In this document: positions 34,022-42,946 of the stretch, piece by piece
Layout of the letters: every line of letters begins with the position of its first letter
Numbering within the stretch: position 1 is the first letter of the stretch
Source: CAZODA01 sp964578485
Lineage (GTDB): Bacteria > Bacteroidota > Bacteroidia > Bacteroidales > Marinilabiliaceae
Direction: 5' to 3'
Length of the DNA: 64,000 nt
NCBI GenBank assembly: GCA_964578485.1
Contig: CAZODA010000005.1
Span: forward strand, 1 to 64,000
The notes under the pieces: generated by a model
What the model was told of the DNA's origin: nothing
Databases searched by the model: none
What the model saw: only the letters and a program-made list of their open reading frames with translations
Made by a program: the position numbers and the translations under genes

Positions 34022-35962
34022 CTATTTGTAATCGCGTTGTATAAGCTCAACATCTTCAAATTTCAATTCTTCCTTATACATTTGAGGTTCCTGATTTTCT
34101 CCTTTATATTCCCAACACGATACATAGGTATATTTTTCATCATTACGTAAGGCTTCACCTTCTTCTGTTTGTGACTCTTCCCTAAAATGTCCGCCACAAG
34201 ACTCTTCACGATGAAGAGCATCAATAGCCATTAATTCGCCGATTTCAATAAAATCAGCCAAGCGATTGGCTTTCTCCAACTCAACATTCATACCTTCAAT
34301 ATCTCCGGGAATACGAACATTAGTCCAGAATTCCTTTTTAATGCGGCGAATTTCTTCAATTGCTTTTTCAAGTCCTGCCTTGTTTCGTGCCATTCCCACA
34401 AAATCCCACATTACTAAACCTAATTCTTTGTGAATGCTGTCAACCGATCGTTTGCCTTTAACATTGAGGATCTTTTTAAAGCGTGATTTTGCTGCTTCCG
34501 TTGTTTCAGTAAATTCCTTTTCATCTCCCGACATACGTGGCGTACGAATATCGTTGGCCAGATAGTTTTGAATGGTATAAGGAAGAATGAAATAACCATC
34601 GGCAAGACCTTGCATAAGGGCCGAAGCACCCAGTCGGTTTGCTCCATGGTCGGAAAAATTCGCTTCACCGGTACAAAATAATCCCGGAATTGTAGTTTGT
34701 AATTCATAGTCAACCCATAAGCCTCCCATGGTATAATGGATGGCCGGAAAGATCATCATGGGTGTTTCATAAGGATTATGATCAACAATTTTTTCATACA
34801 TTTGAAACAAATTGCCATATCTGTCTTCTATAACATCTTTTCCTAATCTTTCGAGGGCATCTTTAAAGTCGAGATAAACTGCAAGCCCCGTAGATCCAAT
34901 ACCATAACCGGCATCACAGCGTTCTTTTGCAGCCCTTGATGCTACGTCGCGCGGCACTAAGTTACCGAAAGCAGGATAACGACGTTCAAGGAAGTAATCT
35001 CTATCCTCTTCTGCAATATCTGTTGGCTTTAACTCCCCTGATCTTATAGCTTCTGCATCTTCCTTTTTTGCCGGAACCCAAATCCTACCGTCATTTCTTA
35101 AAGACTCTGACATAAGTGTTAATTTACTCTGGAATTTTCCATGCACAGGAATGCAGGTTGGATGAATCTGTGCAAAACAAGGATTGCCAAATAATGCTCC
35201 TTTTTTATAGGCTTGCCATACAGCAGATCCATTAGAGCCCATTGCATTGGTGGAAAGAAAAAATGCGTTTCCATAACCACCGGTTGCCAGTACTACGGCA
35301 TGTCCAAAATGGCTTTGAAACTCACCTGTAACCAAATCACGTGAAATAATTCCACGGGCTTTGCCATCCACAATTACAAGGTCAACCATTTCATTACGTG
35401 CATATAGTTTAACTGTTTTAAGTTGAACCTGACGCATTAAAGCTTGGTAAGCACCAAGTAAAAGCTGCTGGCCTGTTTGTCCTCTGGCATAAAATGTACG
35501 ACTGACTTGAGCACCACCAAAAGAACGGTTGTCTAATAAGCCACCATACTCACGCGCAAAGGGAACTCCCTGAGCAACACATTGGTCTATAATGGCATTA
35601 GAAACTTCAGCAAGACGATATACATTAGCTTCTCGTGCGCGATAATCTCCCCCTTTTAAAGTATCGGTAAAAAGCCGACTCACAGAATCACCATCATTAG
35701 GGTAATTTTTTGCTGCATTAATACCACCTTGAGCTGAAATAGAGTGAGCACGACGAGGAGAATCCTGAATAGTGAAAATTTTTACGTTGAAACCCATTTC
35801 ACCAAAGGAAGAGGCTGCAGCAGCCCCTGCCAGTCCTGTACCTACCACAATAATATCGAGTTTTCGCTTATTGGCGGGATTAACCAAATTTTGATTGTTT
35901 TTATAATTAGTCCACTTTTGGGCTAAAGGCCCTTGTGGAATTTTTGCATTAATTTTTACCAT
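34022..35962 (-). CDS. sdhA: succinate dehydrogenase/fumarate reductase flavoprotein subunit
   Basis: A 646-residue flavoprotein that interconverts succinate and fumarate. The FAD dinucleotide site is VVGTGLAGAAAAS (39-51). The histidine for covalent FAD is H73 in RRAHSISAQGG. The substrate-site region HPTCIPVHGK and the C-terminal HREESCGGHFREE block are present. It lies between sdhC (22 bases upstream) and sdhB. Confidence 0.96.
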   Translation of the reverse strand: MVKINAKIPQGPLAQKWTNYKNNQNLVNPANKRKLDIIVVGTGLAGAAAASSFGEMGFNVKIFTIQDSPRRAHSISAQGGINAAKNYPNDGDSVSRLFTDTLKGGDYRAREANVYRLAEVSNAIIDQCVAQGVPFAREYGGLLDNRSFGGAQVSRTFYARGQTGQQLLLGAYQALMRQVQLKTVKLYARNEMVDLVIVDGKARGIISRDLVTGEFQSHFGHAVVLATGGYGNAFFLSTNAMGSNGSAVWQAYKKGALFGNPCFAQIHPTCIPVHGKFQSKLTLMSESLRNDGRIWVPAKKEDAEAIRSGELKPTDIAEEDRDYFLERRYPAFGNLVPRDVASRAAKERCDAGYGIGSTGLAVYLDFKDALERLGKDVIEDRYGNLFQMYEKIVDHNPYETPMMIFPAIHYTMGGLWVDYELQTTIPGLFCTGEANFSDHGANRLGASALMQGLADGYFILPYTIQNYLANDIRTPRMSGDEKEFTETTEAAKSRFKKILNVKGKRSVDSIHKELGLVMWDFVGMARNKAGLEKAIEEIRRIKKEFWTNVRIPGDIEGMNVELEKANRLADFIEIGELMAIDALHREESCGGHFREESQTEEGEALRNDEKYTYVSCWEYKGENQEPQMYKEELKFEDVELIQRDYK

Positions 35963-35984
35963 AATCCGAAAAGATTAAAAATAA

Positions 35985-36686
35985 TTATCCTTGATAAAAT
36001 AAATACTGTAACAATGCTATTAAAGAGAAGCCTAAACTAACACCCCAAGCATAAATATTTCCTATTATGGTTAAACGTTTGCGCCATAAGTCATTGCTAA
36101 AGCCAACACTTTGAAATGACGACCAAAAACCATGTGAAAGGTGTAGTGCAAGGAGAACTCCTGCAATAATATAAACAACTACAATCCATAGAATACCAAA
36201 TGTTTCATTAACTAAGCGGTATGAATTGTTTACAACAGTATCGACTCCTGCAATGTTGACAATGACTTCATCAAGTGCAGGGTCGCCTGTAATTCTCATT
36301 TTTACCCAAAAATTGGCAATATGTAAAACTAAAAAAGCCAAAATGGTAAAACCAAGTATCAGCATATTTTTAGATGCCCAGGTTACATTTATTGTTTTGT
36401 TCCCCGAAGCATAGCGATCCCTTCCTCTTGCTTTTTTGTTTTGAAGGGTTAAAATAATGCCATAAGTTATGTGAACAATAAAGCCGATTGCCAATATTGG
36501 CTCCATCACTCCAATAAAGGGGTTGGTAACCATAAAATGGGCTGCTTTGTTAAAGGTTATTCCTCCATCAGGGATTAGTATTAAGGAATTTATTATTAAA
36601 TGGAGCAAAAGAAATAAGATCAGAAAAAGTCCGGAAATACCCATAATAAACTTTTTCCCAATGGAAGAAAATAAGAATCTGCTCAT
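35985..36686 (-). CDS. sdhC: succinate dehydrogenase/fumarate reductase cytochrome b subunit (type B)
   Basis: A 233-residue membrane anchor with about five transmembrane helices. Histidines in LLHLIINS, HFMVTNP, IVHITYG, LHIANFW and LHLSHGFW are candidates for two haem b ligands, as in the single-subunit type B anchor. It is the first gene of the operon. A TACATTTG -7 box lies 66 bases upstream. Confidence 0.93.
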   Translation of the reverse strand: MSRFLFSSIGKKFIMGISGLFLILFLLLHLIINSLILIPDGGITFNKAAHFMVTNPFIGVMEPILAIGFIVHITYGIILTLQNKKARGRDRYASGNKTINVTWASKNMLILGFTILAFLVLHIANFWVKMRITGDPALDEVIVNIAGVDTVVNNSYRLVNETFGILWIVVVYIIAGVLLALHLSHGFWSSFQSVGFSNDLWRKRLTIIGNIYAWGVSLGFSLIALLQYLFYQG

Positions 36687-36751
36687 ATAAATTAATTTTA
36701 AATTATTTCAAATATATTTTTTTGATTTTGGACATGCTTATTATCCGTTTG

Positions 36752-36759
36752 CAAATGTA
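36752..36759 (-). promoter_or_regulatory. -7 promoter box of sdhCAB
   Basis: CAAATGTA on the plus strand is TACATTTG on the minus strand, matching TAnnTTTG. It would give a leader of about 60 bases before sdhC. No clear -33 element was found. Confidence 0.5.
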
Positions 36760-36889
36760 ACTGCTTCTTAAACTAAAGAAAAATAAAACCATTAAAAACT
36801 CTCTGTCTTTTAAATTGTCTTGCGAATACTTAAGCTTTTTTAATTTGTTTGTAATCTGTTGTTTATGAATCTTAAAACAACATGACAAT

Positions 36890-37561
36890 TTACCAGAATA
36901 CCCATGATAGACCTATTGTCCATAATGAGTTATATTGTCCGTAATTATACCATGTTGATTGTTTACCTGCATGAGGGCGAATAGGAGTAAGGGAATTTGA
37001 AAAGCCAAAATTAAAATAAAAAGATTGATGTAAGGGATAGGCAAGGCCGAGGAGAAGATTCAGCTCTGCAGGAAAAAAATCTCTTTTGTCGGGATTGCTT
37101 ATTGAAAAACCATTTTCAGTTTCTGTATGGTGTACCATCACTGAAACTGAAAGCCCTCCATGAATTAAAACCTTATCTATATACTTTATATCAGTAAGTG
37201 CCGAAAAATCATAAATATATAAAACAGGTACTTCTACATAATGTAAGGTAAAACGATAATCAAAAAAGAGATTTTGTTCGTTTGGAACAGAACGACTGCC
37301 TTTTTGGATATACATAACTTCACCTTGCAGATATGAGTATTGGGAAACTTGAAGGAAAGTAAAGGCTGAACCAAATACGCCAATTTTGTTTGGACCTGCC
37401 AAATGATCACCCGAAACTTCCGAAGCAACCATCCCTCCTTTAAATCCTCCCCTGAAAACCTGTCCATTGGCAGGAGAAAAACCTGCCAGATAAATCACCA
37501 CCATTAACAGTTGTATAATAATATGATGATTTTTAAAAGATTTATCTTTCACTCTAATCAT
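36890..37561 (-). CDS. PorT-like outer-membrane beta-barrel protein
   Basis: A 223-residue exported protein with a signal peptide ending near PANGQ (residue 34) and alternating hydrophobic beta-strands from FRGGFKGGMVAS onward, ending LWTIGLSWVFW with a C-terminal aromatic residue. This matches the outer-membrane protein beta-barrel domain of Bacteroidota (OMP_b-brl_2). No specific role can be assigned. A TAAATTTG -7 box lies about 50 bases upstream. Confidence 0.75.
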   Translation of the reverse strand: MIRVKDKSFKNHHIIIQLLMVVIYLAGFSPANGQVFRGGFKGGMVASEVSGDHLAGPNKIGVFGSAFTFLQVSQYSYLQGEVMYIQKGSRSVPNEQNLFFDYRFTLHYVEVPVLYIYDFSALTDIKYIDKVLIHGGLSVSVMVHHTETENGFSISNPDKRDFFPAELNLLLGLAYPLHQSFYFNFGFSNSLTPIRPHAGKQSTWYNYGQYNSLWTIGLSWVFW

Positions 37562-37611
37562 AATTTATCAACAGCCTGAAATTTTCGGGTTTAAAATAGC
37601 TTTGTAAACTG

Positions 37612-37619
37612 CAAATTTA
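37612..37619 (-). promoter_or_regulatory. -7 promoter box of the beta-barrel gene
   Basis: CAAATTTA on the plus strand is TAAATTTG on the minus strand. Its distance from the start codon at 37561 is suitable; the -33 element is unclear. Confidence 0.45.
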
Positions 37620-37717
37620 CAAAATCATATCCTTATGGTAAAATCCTTAACATTTAGTTTAGTTTTTTTAAGCTGTTTTAGTCATTAAAGAGTTCAGTTA
37701 TCAGTAAACAGTACAGG

Positions 37718-37912
37718 GGTTTCGTGTTTCGTGTTTTGGGTTTCGTGTTTTGGGTTTGGAGCTTTGGGTTTCGTGTTTTGGGTTTCGGGTTTTGGGTTTC
37801 GGGTTTTGGGTTTGGAGTTTTGGGTTTTGGGTTTCGGGTTTTGGGTTTCGGGTTTTGGGTTTGGAGTTTTGGGTTTCGTGTTTTGAGTTTGGGGTTTTGG
37901 GTTTTGAGTTTC
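37718..37912 (+). repeat. GGGTTT-rich minisatellite with G-quadruplex potential
   Basis: About 195 bases of imperfect tandem units such as GGGTTTCGTGTTTT, GGGTTTCGGGTTTT and GGGTTTGGAGTTTT. Where CGGG variants occur, four GGG runs are separated by four-base loops, satisfying the usual G-quadruplex rule on the plus strand. All frames through it are open only because the unit lacks stops; it is not a gene. Confidence 0.85.
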
Positions 37913-37927
37913 GGTTATCTTGGACAT

Positions 37928-37982
37928 TTCGACTTCGTTCAACGACCAAGATAATCAAAACTGGTCGTTGAGCGGAGTCGAA
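37928..37982. repeat. long inverted repeat with GGTCGTTGAGCGGAGTCGAA arm
   Basis: Arms at 37928-37948 and 37962-37982 match in 19 of 21 positions around a 13-base loop. This is one of several intergenic palindromes in this island and is non-coding. Confidence 0.7.
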
Positions 37983-38060
37983 ACGCCCGGTTTCGAGTTA
38001 ATTCATCCATCATTTATGACTCCCAAACTGCTCCACTTTTAAAGGGGAGCTGTCCGAAGG

Positions 38061-38078
38061 TTGAGCGAAGCGAAATCC
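38061..38078 (+). repeat. 18-bp dispersed repeat TTGAGCGAAGCGAAATCC
   Basis: An exact copy occurs at 52307-52324, 14 kb away, also in a gene-free repeat patch. Both copies lie next to hairpins made of CTCC/GGAG arms. Confidence 0.6.
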
Positions 38079-38141
38079 CGTAATACCGCGTGAGTGGGAA
38101 TACGGGGACCAGTTTTGGCTTAACCGAAACACATAAAAAAA

Positions 38142-38224
38142 ATAATTTCACCCCTTCGGGGTTTTAACTAATTGATGGTGATTTGTTTACTACAATAATT
38201 TCACCACTTCGTGGTTTTAAATAA
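38142..38224. repeat. two paralogous covarying hairpins
   Basis: Two copies of a 32-base element, at about 38142-38172 and 38195-38224, share the flanks ATAATTTCACC and GGTTTTAA. The stems are ACCCC/GGGGT (38150-38162) and ACCAC/GTGGT (38203-38215) around loop TTC. The copies differ at both partners of one base pair (C-G versus A-T), so pairing is kept. Confidence 0.65.
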
Positions 38225-38382
38225 TTAATAAAAATTTTTTAAGCGTAATTGCTGAAATTTTTCTAATCTGCTAATTCGTAAACAATTTAGCCGTATCATC
38301 CTGCTTTGGGAAAAGATATAAATACTGCGCTATTTACAAACTCAGCCACCTGAAAATTTAACCCCTCCGATCTTCGATCACC

Positions 38383-38400
38383 TCCCCTTTTCAGGGGAGG
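38383..38400. repeat. CTCCCCT/AGGGGAG hairpin
   Basis: A perfect 7-bp stem with a TTTC loop, directly before the reversed repeat block. Related CTCC/GGAG hairpins occur at about 52324-52342 and 52382-52405. Confidence 0.5.
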
Positions 38401-38405
38401 AGTTA

Positions 38406-38552
38406 TCTTTGCGGCTTTGCGTGAAATTATCTCTGCGATCTTTGCGTGAACTCCTCTTCGCGCCCTTTGCGTAAAATATTCTCTCGCCAAGACGCTAAGA
38501 CGCTAAGGTTTATTTCTTTGCGACTTTGCGGCTTTGCGTGAAACCATTCACG
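38406..38552 (-). repeat. reversed copies of the CACGCAAAG repeat (no nuclease gene)
   Basis: Three or four units of the repeat family that flanks the GxxExxY gene, here inverted (for example CTTTGCGGCTTTGCGTGAA and CTCTCGCCAAGACGCTAAG). No GxxExxY gene accompanies this copy, which makes it a solo block of the family. Confidence 0.8.
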
Positions 38553-38726
38553 TCTTCGTAATTGATATCTTGTTTTGCACTTAATGAAAATCGAGTTTAA
38601 TATATTTTTTAAACAGGAATTGACTAATATAGTTTTTTTGAGGCTGTAATTCTTTTAAAAAATGGCTAAGGTTCCATTTTGTTGCTTATTTTTGCAAGAC
38701 GAAATTAATTAGGATTAAATAATATT
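38553..38726 (+). promoter_or_regulatory. trpS upstream region with -7 box
   Basis: The 174 bases before trpS are free of genes. TATTTTTG at 38687-38694 matches TAnnTTTG and would start transcription near 38701, 26 bases before the ATG. No good -33 element was seen. Confidence 0.45.
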
Positions 38727-39716
38727 ATGGAAACAGTTGTGAGTGGTATCCGGCCAACAGGGAATCTTCATTTAGGTAATTATTTTGGAGCGGTAAAAAA
38801 TTTTTTAAAAATGCAGGATGATAATAAATGTTTTTTCTTTATTGCTGATTATCATTCTCTTACCACACATCCGGCTCCGGATGATTTACATGGTAATGTG
38901 CGTCAGGTGCTGGCTGAATATCTTGCAACAGGCTTAGACCCTGAGAAATCTACCCTCTATATTCAAAGTGATTTACCTGAAGTAGCAGAATTAACCTTGC
39001 TGTTAAATATGAATGCTTATTTGGGAGAGCTTGAAAGGACGGCTTCTTTTAAGGAAAAAGCCAGAAGTCAGCCTGAAAATATAAATGCAGGTCTTCTAAC
39101 TTATCCTGTTTTGATGGCTGCCGATATTATTATTCATCATGCTGATAAAGTTCCGGTAGGGAAAGATCAGGAGCAACATCTTGAAATGACCAGAAAATTT
39201 GCAGGTCGTTTTAACCGTATGTATAAAATGGAGTATTTCCCTATACCTCAGCCTTTTAATTTTGGAGAATCACTGGTTAAAATTCCGGGATTGGATGGAT
39301 CAGGAAAGATGGGAAAATCAGAAGGAAATGGAATTTATTTAATTGATGAACCAAAAGTAATACGTAAAAAGGTGATGAGGGCAGTAACAGATGCAGGACC
39401 ACAAGAGAAGGACTCACCACTTTCCGAGCCGCTTAATAATTTATTTACTATTATGTCGGTTGTTTCAAAAGCTGAGACAGTAGAATATTTTAAAGAACAA
39501 TATGCCCAATGTACTATTCGATATGGTGATTTAAAAAAGCAACTTGCAGAGGATATTATTGCTTTTACTGATCCTATTCGTGAGAAAATTAAAGCTGTAG
39601 CTGCTGATGATGATTATTTGCGTAAGGTTGTTGCCATGGGTAAGGAAAAAGCTCATGAGAGTGCTTCAAAAACCATTCGTGAAGTTCGTGAGATCATTGG
39701 GTTTAGGCCATTTTAA
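38727..39716 (+). CDS. trpS: tryptophanyl-tRNA synthetase
   Basis: A 329-residue class I aminoacyl-tRNA synthetase. The HIGH-type motif is TGNLHLGNYFGA (12-23) and the KMSKS-type motif is GKMGKSEGN (about 194-202). Motifs, length and end are standard for the bacterial enzyme. Confidence 0.96.
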   Translation: METVVSGIRPTGNLHLGNYFGAVKNFLKMQDDNKCFFFIADYHSLTTHPAPDDLHGNVRQVLAEYLATGLDPEKSTLYIQSDLPEVAELTLLLNMNAYLGELERTASFKEKARSQPENINAGLLTYPVLMAADIIIHHADKVPVGKDQEQHLEMTRKFAGRFNRMYKMEYFPIPQPFNFGESLVKIPGLDGSGKMGKSEGNGIYLIDEPKVIRKKVMRAVTDAGPQEKDSPLSEPLNNLFTIMSVVSKAETVEYFKEQYAQCTIRYGDLKKQLAEDIIAFTDPIREKIKAVAADDDYLRKVVAMGKEKAHESASKTIREVREIIGFRPF

Positions 39717-39755
39717 GCACTTTGTTTTAATATTTTACTTTTTGTAAAGGCATCA

Positions 39756-40511
39756 TTATATTTTTAAGTTTTGAAGTTTTTCAATCAGACTTTCTGTTCT
39801 TCTTTCTTCAAGTGGAATTGTGTTTCCCGATTTTAGAATTATTTGAGATGAGCTTTGATCAAGTGTTTTAATATGCTGAAGATTAACAATGTATAATGGA
39901 TGGCATCTTGAGAAACCATCAGGAGGCAAGAGAGATTCGAATTGTCGTAATGGACGATGTACCTGAACAGATTCACCACTGATTAAGTTGAAAATTGCAC
40001 CGCGGTTAATTGCTTCACCGTATTCAATATCCTTTAGGTTTACACTTTTATTTCCATCTTTTGTAATCAACAAAATAGAAAGGTCATCACTCTCCGAGTC
40101 AATATTTGAGAATAACACATCAAGTCGGCTGGTATATTCCTCATCCTTGAAAGTTTCAAAAACTTTGTCAAGAGCCATAATAAAATCACCTTCATCGAAA
40201 GGCTTTTGAATAAAATCAACAGCTGCATATTGAACAGCTTCTTCAAGATAACTTTGATAAGCCGACATGAAGATGATTTTGAAATCAATAGATGGAATTT
40301 CACGAAGTAGTTCGAAGGCATTACCATCGTCAAGCTGAATATCCATTATAACCAGATCAGGCTTATGGAGCTCTATAAGTCTTTGAGCTTCCACAACGGA
40401 GCTTGTGCTTGCAGTAACTTCAAATTCAGGGAAGTTTTTAGTTATTATCAATTCAACCACCCGAAGGGTGAAACTGTCATCTTCAACAATTAATGTTTTA
40501 TACTTATCCAT
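39756..40511 (-). CDS. LytTR-family response regulator
   Basis: A 251-residue regulator with an N-terminal receiver domain (acidic pair EDD at 10-12, phospho-acceptor aspartate in LVIMDIQL at about 56, lysine in QKPF) and a C-terminal LytTR DNA-binding domain (GFSRCHPLYIVNLQHIKTL). Its start overlaps the end of the upstream sensor kinase gene by 8 bases, so the two form a coupled pair. Targets are unknown. Confidence 0.92.
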   Translation of the reverse strand: MDKYKTLIVEDDSFTLRVVELIITKNFPEFEVTASTSSVVEAQRLIELHKPDLVIMDIQLDDGNAFELLREIPSIDFKIIFMSAYQSYLEEAVQYAAVDFIQKPFDEGDFIMALDKVFETFKDEEYTSRLDVLFSNIDSESDDLSILLITKDGNKSVNLKDIEYGEAINRGAIFNLISGESVQVHRPLRQFESLLPPDGFSRCHPLYIVNLQHIKTLDQSSSQIILKSGNTIPLEERRTESLIEKLQNLKI

Positions 40512-42516
40512 TTTGAATTACTTTCAATTGCTTTTTTATAACTACAGGAAGAATAATCCTGATAAGAGTCCCCGTTTCATTAGGGTTTATATTCTTTTTA
40601 TCTATTATCTCAAGTCCCACTTTGCCTCCTGTATCATTTCTTATAACATCTAAACGCTCACGAGTAATTTTGATAGCCATAGATTCATGCTTGGTTTTTA
40701 CTCCCTTTTTTTGCTGTATGCTACTTGAAATCCCTATTCCATTGTCATCAACTTCAATTATCATTTGCGATCCTGCCTTTTTAAAATGAATATCAAGCAT
40801 ACCTTCATCATCCATACATTTTATCCCATGTTCTACTGCATTTTCGACAAAAGGTTGTGTTAGCATTGGAGGAATTAAAGTGTCTTCATTATCCAAAGAA
40901 CCATCTATAGTAATTCGGTATTTAAAAGGTTCTAAAAAACGTAATTGCTGAAGTTCTAAATAATATTTTAATATTTCAGTTTCATCGTGTATGGGGATAT
41001 AGTCGTGATGCGATGTTTTTAATACCAAGCGCATTAACTTGGCAAAATCAGTAAGGAATTTTGTTGACTTTTCAACATCATGTTCAAGCACATAAACCTG
41101 AATGGCACTTAAAGCATTAAAAATGAAATGAGGATTCATTTGTGAACGTAATAGCTTTTGCTGATTTTTAAGATTGTTATACTTTGTGCGCAGGCGATGT
41201 TGATAAATTAAAAGAATGGAGACTATGATTAATACAGCAGCAACAATAATAAAAATTGTAAGAGTTAATTGTTGCCTTTCCATTATGGCTTTTTGTTCCA
41301 AGGTTTCACGGTTCAACTGGGTAATGCGTTCGCGCTGAGCTTCCATGTCTAAATTTGCCTCCATGGTAATGAGGTGAAACATGTTTTTTTCGTTTATAAT
41401 GCTGTCACGGTATGTTGATGCCATTTTATAAAGTTGAAGAGAAGTGTTGAAATCATTATTGATTTCATGCAGATATGATAATAAACGGGCATTTTCTTCA
41501 GAGTGAAATTTAGAACCAATATTTACAGCAAGATCAAATGCCTTTTCAATATGTGATTTTGCCATATCATGATTATCCATAAGCATATAGGTTTCGCCAA
41601 TCTTAGAATGACTTATGGCAACCTGCATTAAATCACCTAATTTTTCATTTATATTAAGCGAACGTTGAAGATATTCTAATGCATTATTAAGATCGTTTTT
41701 TAAAATATAAGCAGAACCAATACTGCTAAAACAAATAGCTTGACCATTTTTGCTGCCTTCACTGGTATTTAAATCAAGTGATTTGAAAAAATAATCCAGA
41801 GCTTCATCAGGAAGGTTCATTTTCAACTTACATTCACCAATATTATGGTTATTTATTGCCAGCCCTATATTATTATCTGTTATCTCAGATAATTCCATTG
41901 ATTTTAAAAAATATTCAATGGCTGAGTGGTATTTTTCAAGATTGAAGTTTACATTTCCTATACTGTTAATAGCAACACTAATGCAAAAAGTATCTTGTAC
42001 TTCCTCGGCAAGCTTTAATGCTTTAAAGTGCATTTCAAGAGCCATGGCATTATCATCAGTTCTACGATATACAACTCCTATTTGATTGTAAATATCCGAC
42101 AGTAAATTTTTATTATCCAGGTCAAGAGCTTTGTTTAATGCCTGATGATGGAAACGAAGTGCTTCGCCATATAAAGCTCGGTCGCGGTATCGCTTACCTA
42201 TCATATTTAAAATGATTGCCTCTTGTTCAATTAATTGACGTTTTTTAGCAATATCGATTGCTTCTTGAAGGAAGCTGTCAAAAGGTTTGGCTTTCATCCC
42301 TGTTTCTGAGTAGAAACTCCGGGAGCGTTGAATTAATTGATCAACAACCATAGAATCAGTAATAGGAGCAGATTTTAAATGGTTGAAAATTAATGAAGGT
42401 GACTTATTCTTCTTATTACATGATATAATAATACAGCCCAACATAATGATTGTCGGTATTAAAAGAGTTTTAGTGGTTAATGTTTTTTTTCTGCTTTTTG
42501 GTTTGTTTATTTTCAT
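40504..42516 (-). CDS. TPR-containing LytS/HPK7-type sensor histidine kinase
   Basis: A 670-residue sensor. The N-terminal hydrophobic segment ends in a lipobox-like IIISC (about 29-33), so the protein may be anchored as a lipoprotein as well as by its later helix. Residues about 60-380 hold TPR repeats predicted to be periplasmic. A membrane helix (LTLTIFIIVAAVLIIVSILL) follows, then the kinase core with phospho-acceptor histidine in QMNPHFIFNAL and an ATPase domain (PFVENAVEHGIK, DDNGIGI). It precedes and overlaps its response-regulator gene. Confidence 0.9.
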   Translation of the reverse strand: MKINKPKSRKKTLTTKTLLIPTIIMLGCIIISCNKKNKSPSLIFNHLKSAPITDSMVVDQLIQRSRSFYSETGMKAKPFDSFLQEAIDIAKKRQLIEQEAIILNMIGKRYRDRALYGEALRFHHQALNKALDLDNKNLLSDIYNQIGVVYRRTDDNAMALEMHFKALKLAEEVQDTFCISVAINSIGNVNFNLEKYHSAIEYFLKSMELSEITDNNIGLAINNHNIGECKLKMNLPDEALDYFFKSLDLNTSEGSKNGQAICFSSIGSAYILKNDLNNALEYLQRSLNINEKLGDLMQVAISHSKIGETYMLMDNHDMAKSHIEKAFDLAVNIGSKFHSEENARLLSYLHEINNDFNTSLQLYKMASTYRDSIINEKNMFHLITMEANLDMEAQRERITQLNRETLEQKAIMERQQLTLTIFIIVAAVLIIVSILLIYQHRLRTKYNNLKNQQKLLRSQMNPHFIFNALSAIQVYVLEHDVEKSTKFLTDFAKLMRLVLKTSHHDYIPIHDETEILKYYLELQQLRFLEPFKYRITIDGSLDNEDTLIPPMLTQPFVENAVEHGIKCMDDEGMLDIHFKKAGSQMIIEVDDNGIGISSSIQQKKGVKTKHESMAIKITRERLDVIRNDTGGKVGLEIIDKKNINPNETGTLIRIILPVVIKKQLKVIQNG

Positions 42517-42881
42517 TCTTACTTCCTTGCTTATAACTTGGTTTATATGTATGAAAATTTCTTGTATGTTTTGTAGCTTAAGCTGTAAAGCTTTAGCCCG
42601 TTTTACTACTTTGTTTAGAACTTCCTTTCATAAATTTTGTGTTATATTTTCGTTCAAAGGCTAAAATTATAAGTTTTTTATAAATGAATTAAGAACATTT
42701 TAAAAAAGTAGCTGAAAATAAAAATTTTGCTTGCAATTCTATCCTTTTTAATTTCAAACTTTATTAAAACACTTGTTCTGCAATTTAATGCTTCAAAAAC
42801 TCAATTTACAAAAAAAAGCGATTAAGATAAACAATTTGCAGTTTCCGTTTTTTTGTTTTTAGTAAGTTAGCTTTTTTATTG

Positions 42882-42913
42882 TTGTAAAAAATTTTTATTA
42901 AAATGTATCTTTG
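42882..42913 (+). promoter_or_regulatory. promoter of dusB
   Basis: TTG (42882-42884) and TATCTTTG (42906-42913) are 21 bases apart and match the Bacteroidota -33/-7 pattern. Transcription would begin near 42919, 28 bases before the start codon. Confidence 0.6.
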
Positions 42914-42946
42914 CTATAAATTATTATAAATAATATTTGCTTTGTT

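Noticed and set aside
36703..36888. Minus-strand frame of 61 codons upstream of sdhC
   Set aside because: It covers the likely sdhC promoter and has no protein-like features.
37694..37971. Several overlapping open frames on both strands reading FGFRVLGF- or KPETQNPK-type repeats
   Set aside because: They arise because the GGGTTT minisatellite has no stop codons in several frames.
38296..38490. Minus-strand frame of 64 codons (starts AREYFTQRARRG)
   Set aside because: It lies in reversed repeat units and a hairpin; it has no family resemblance.
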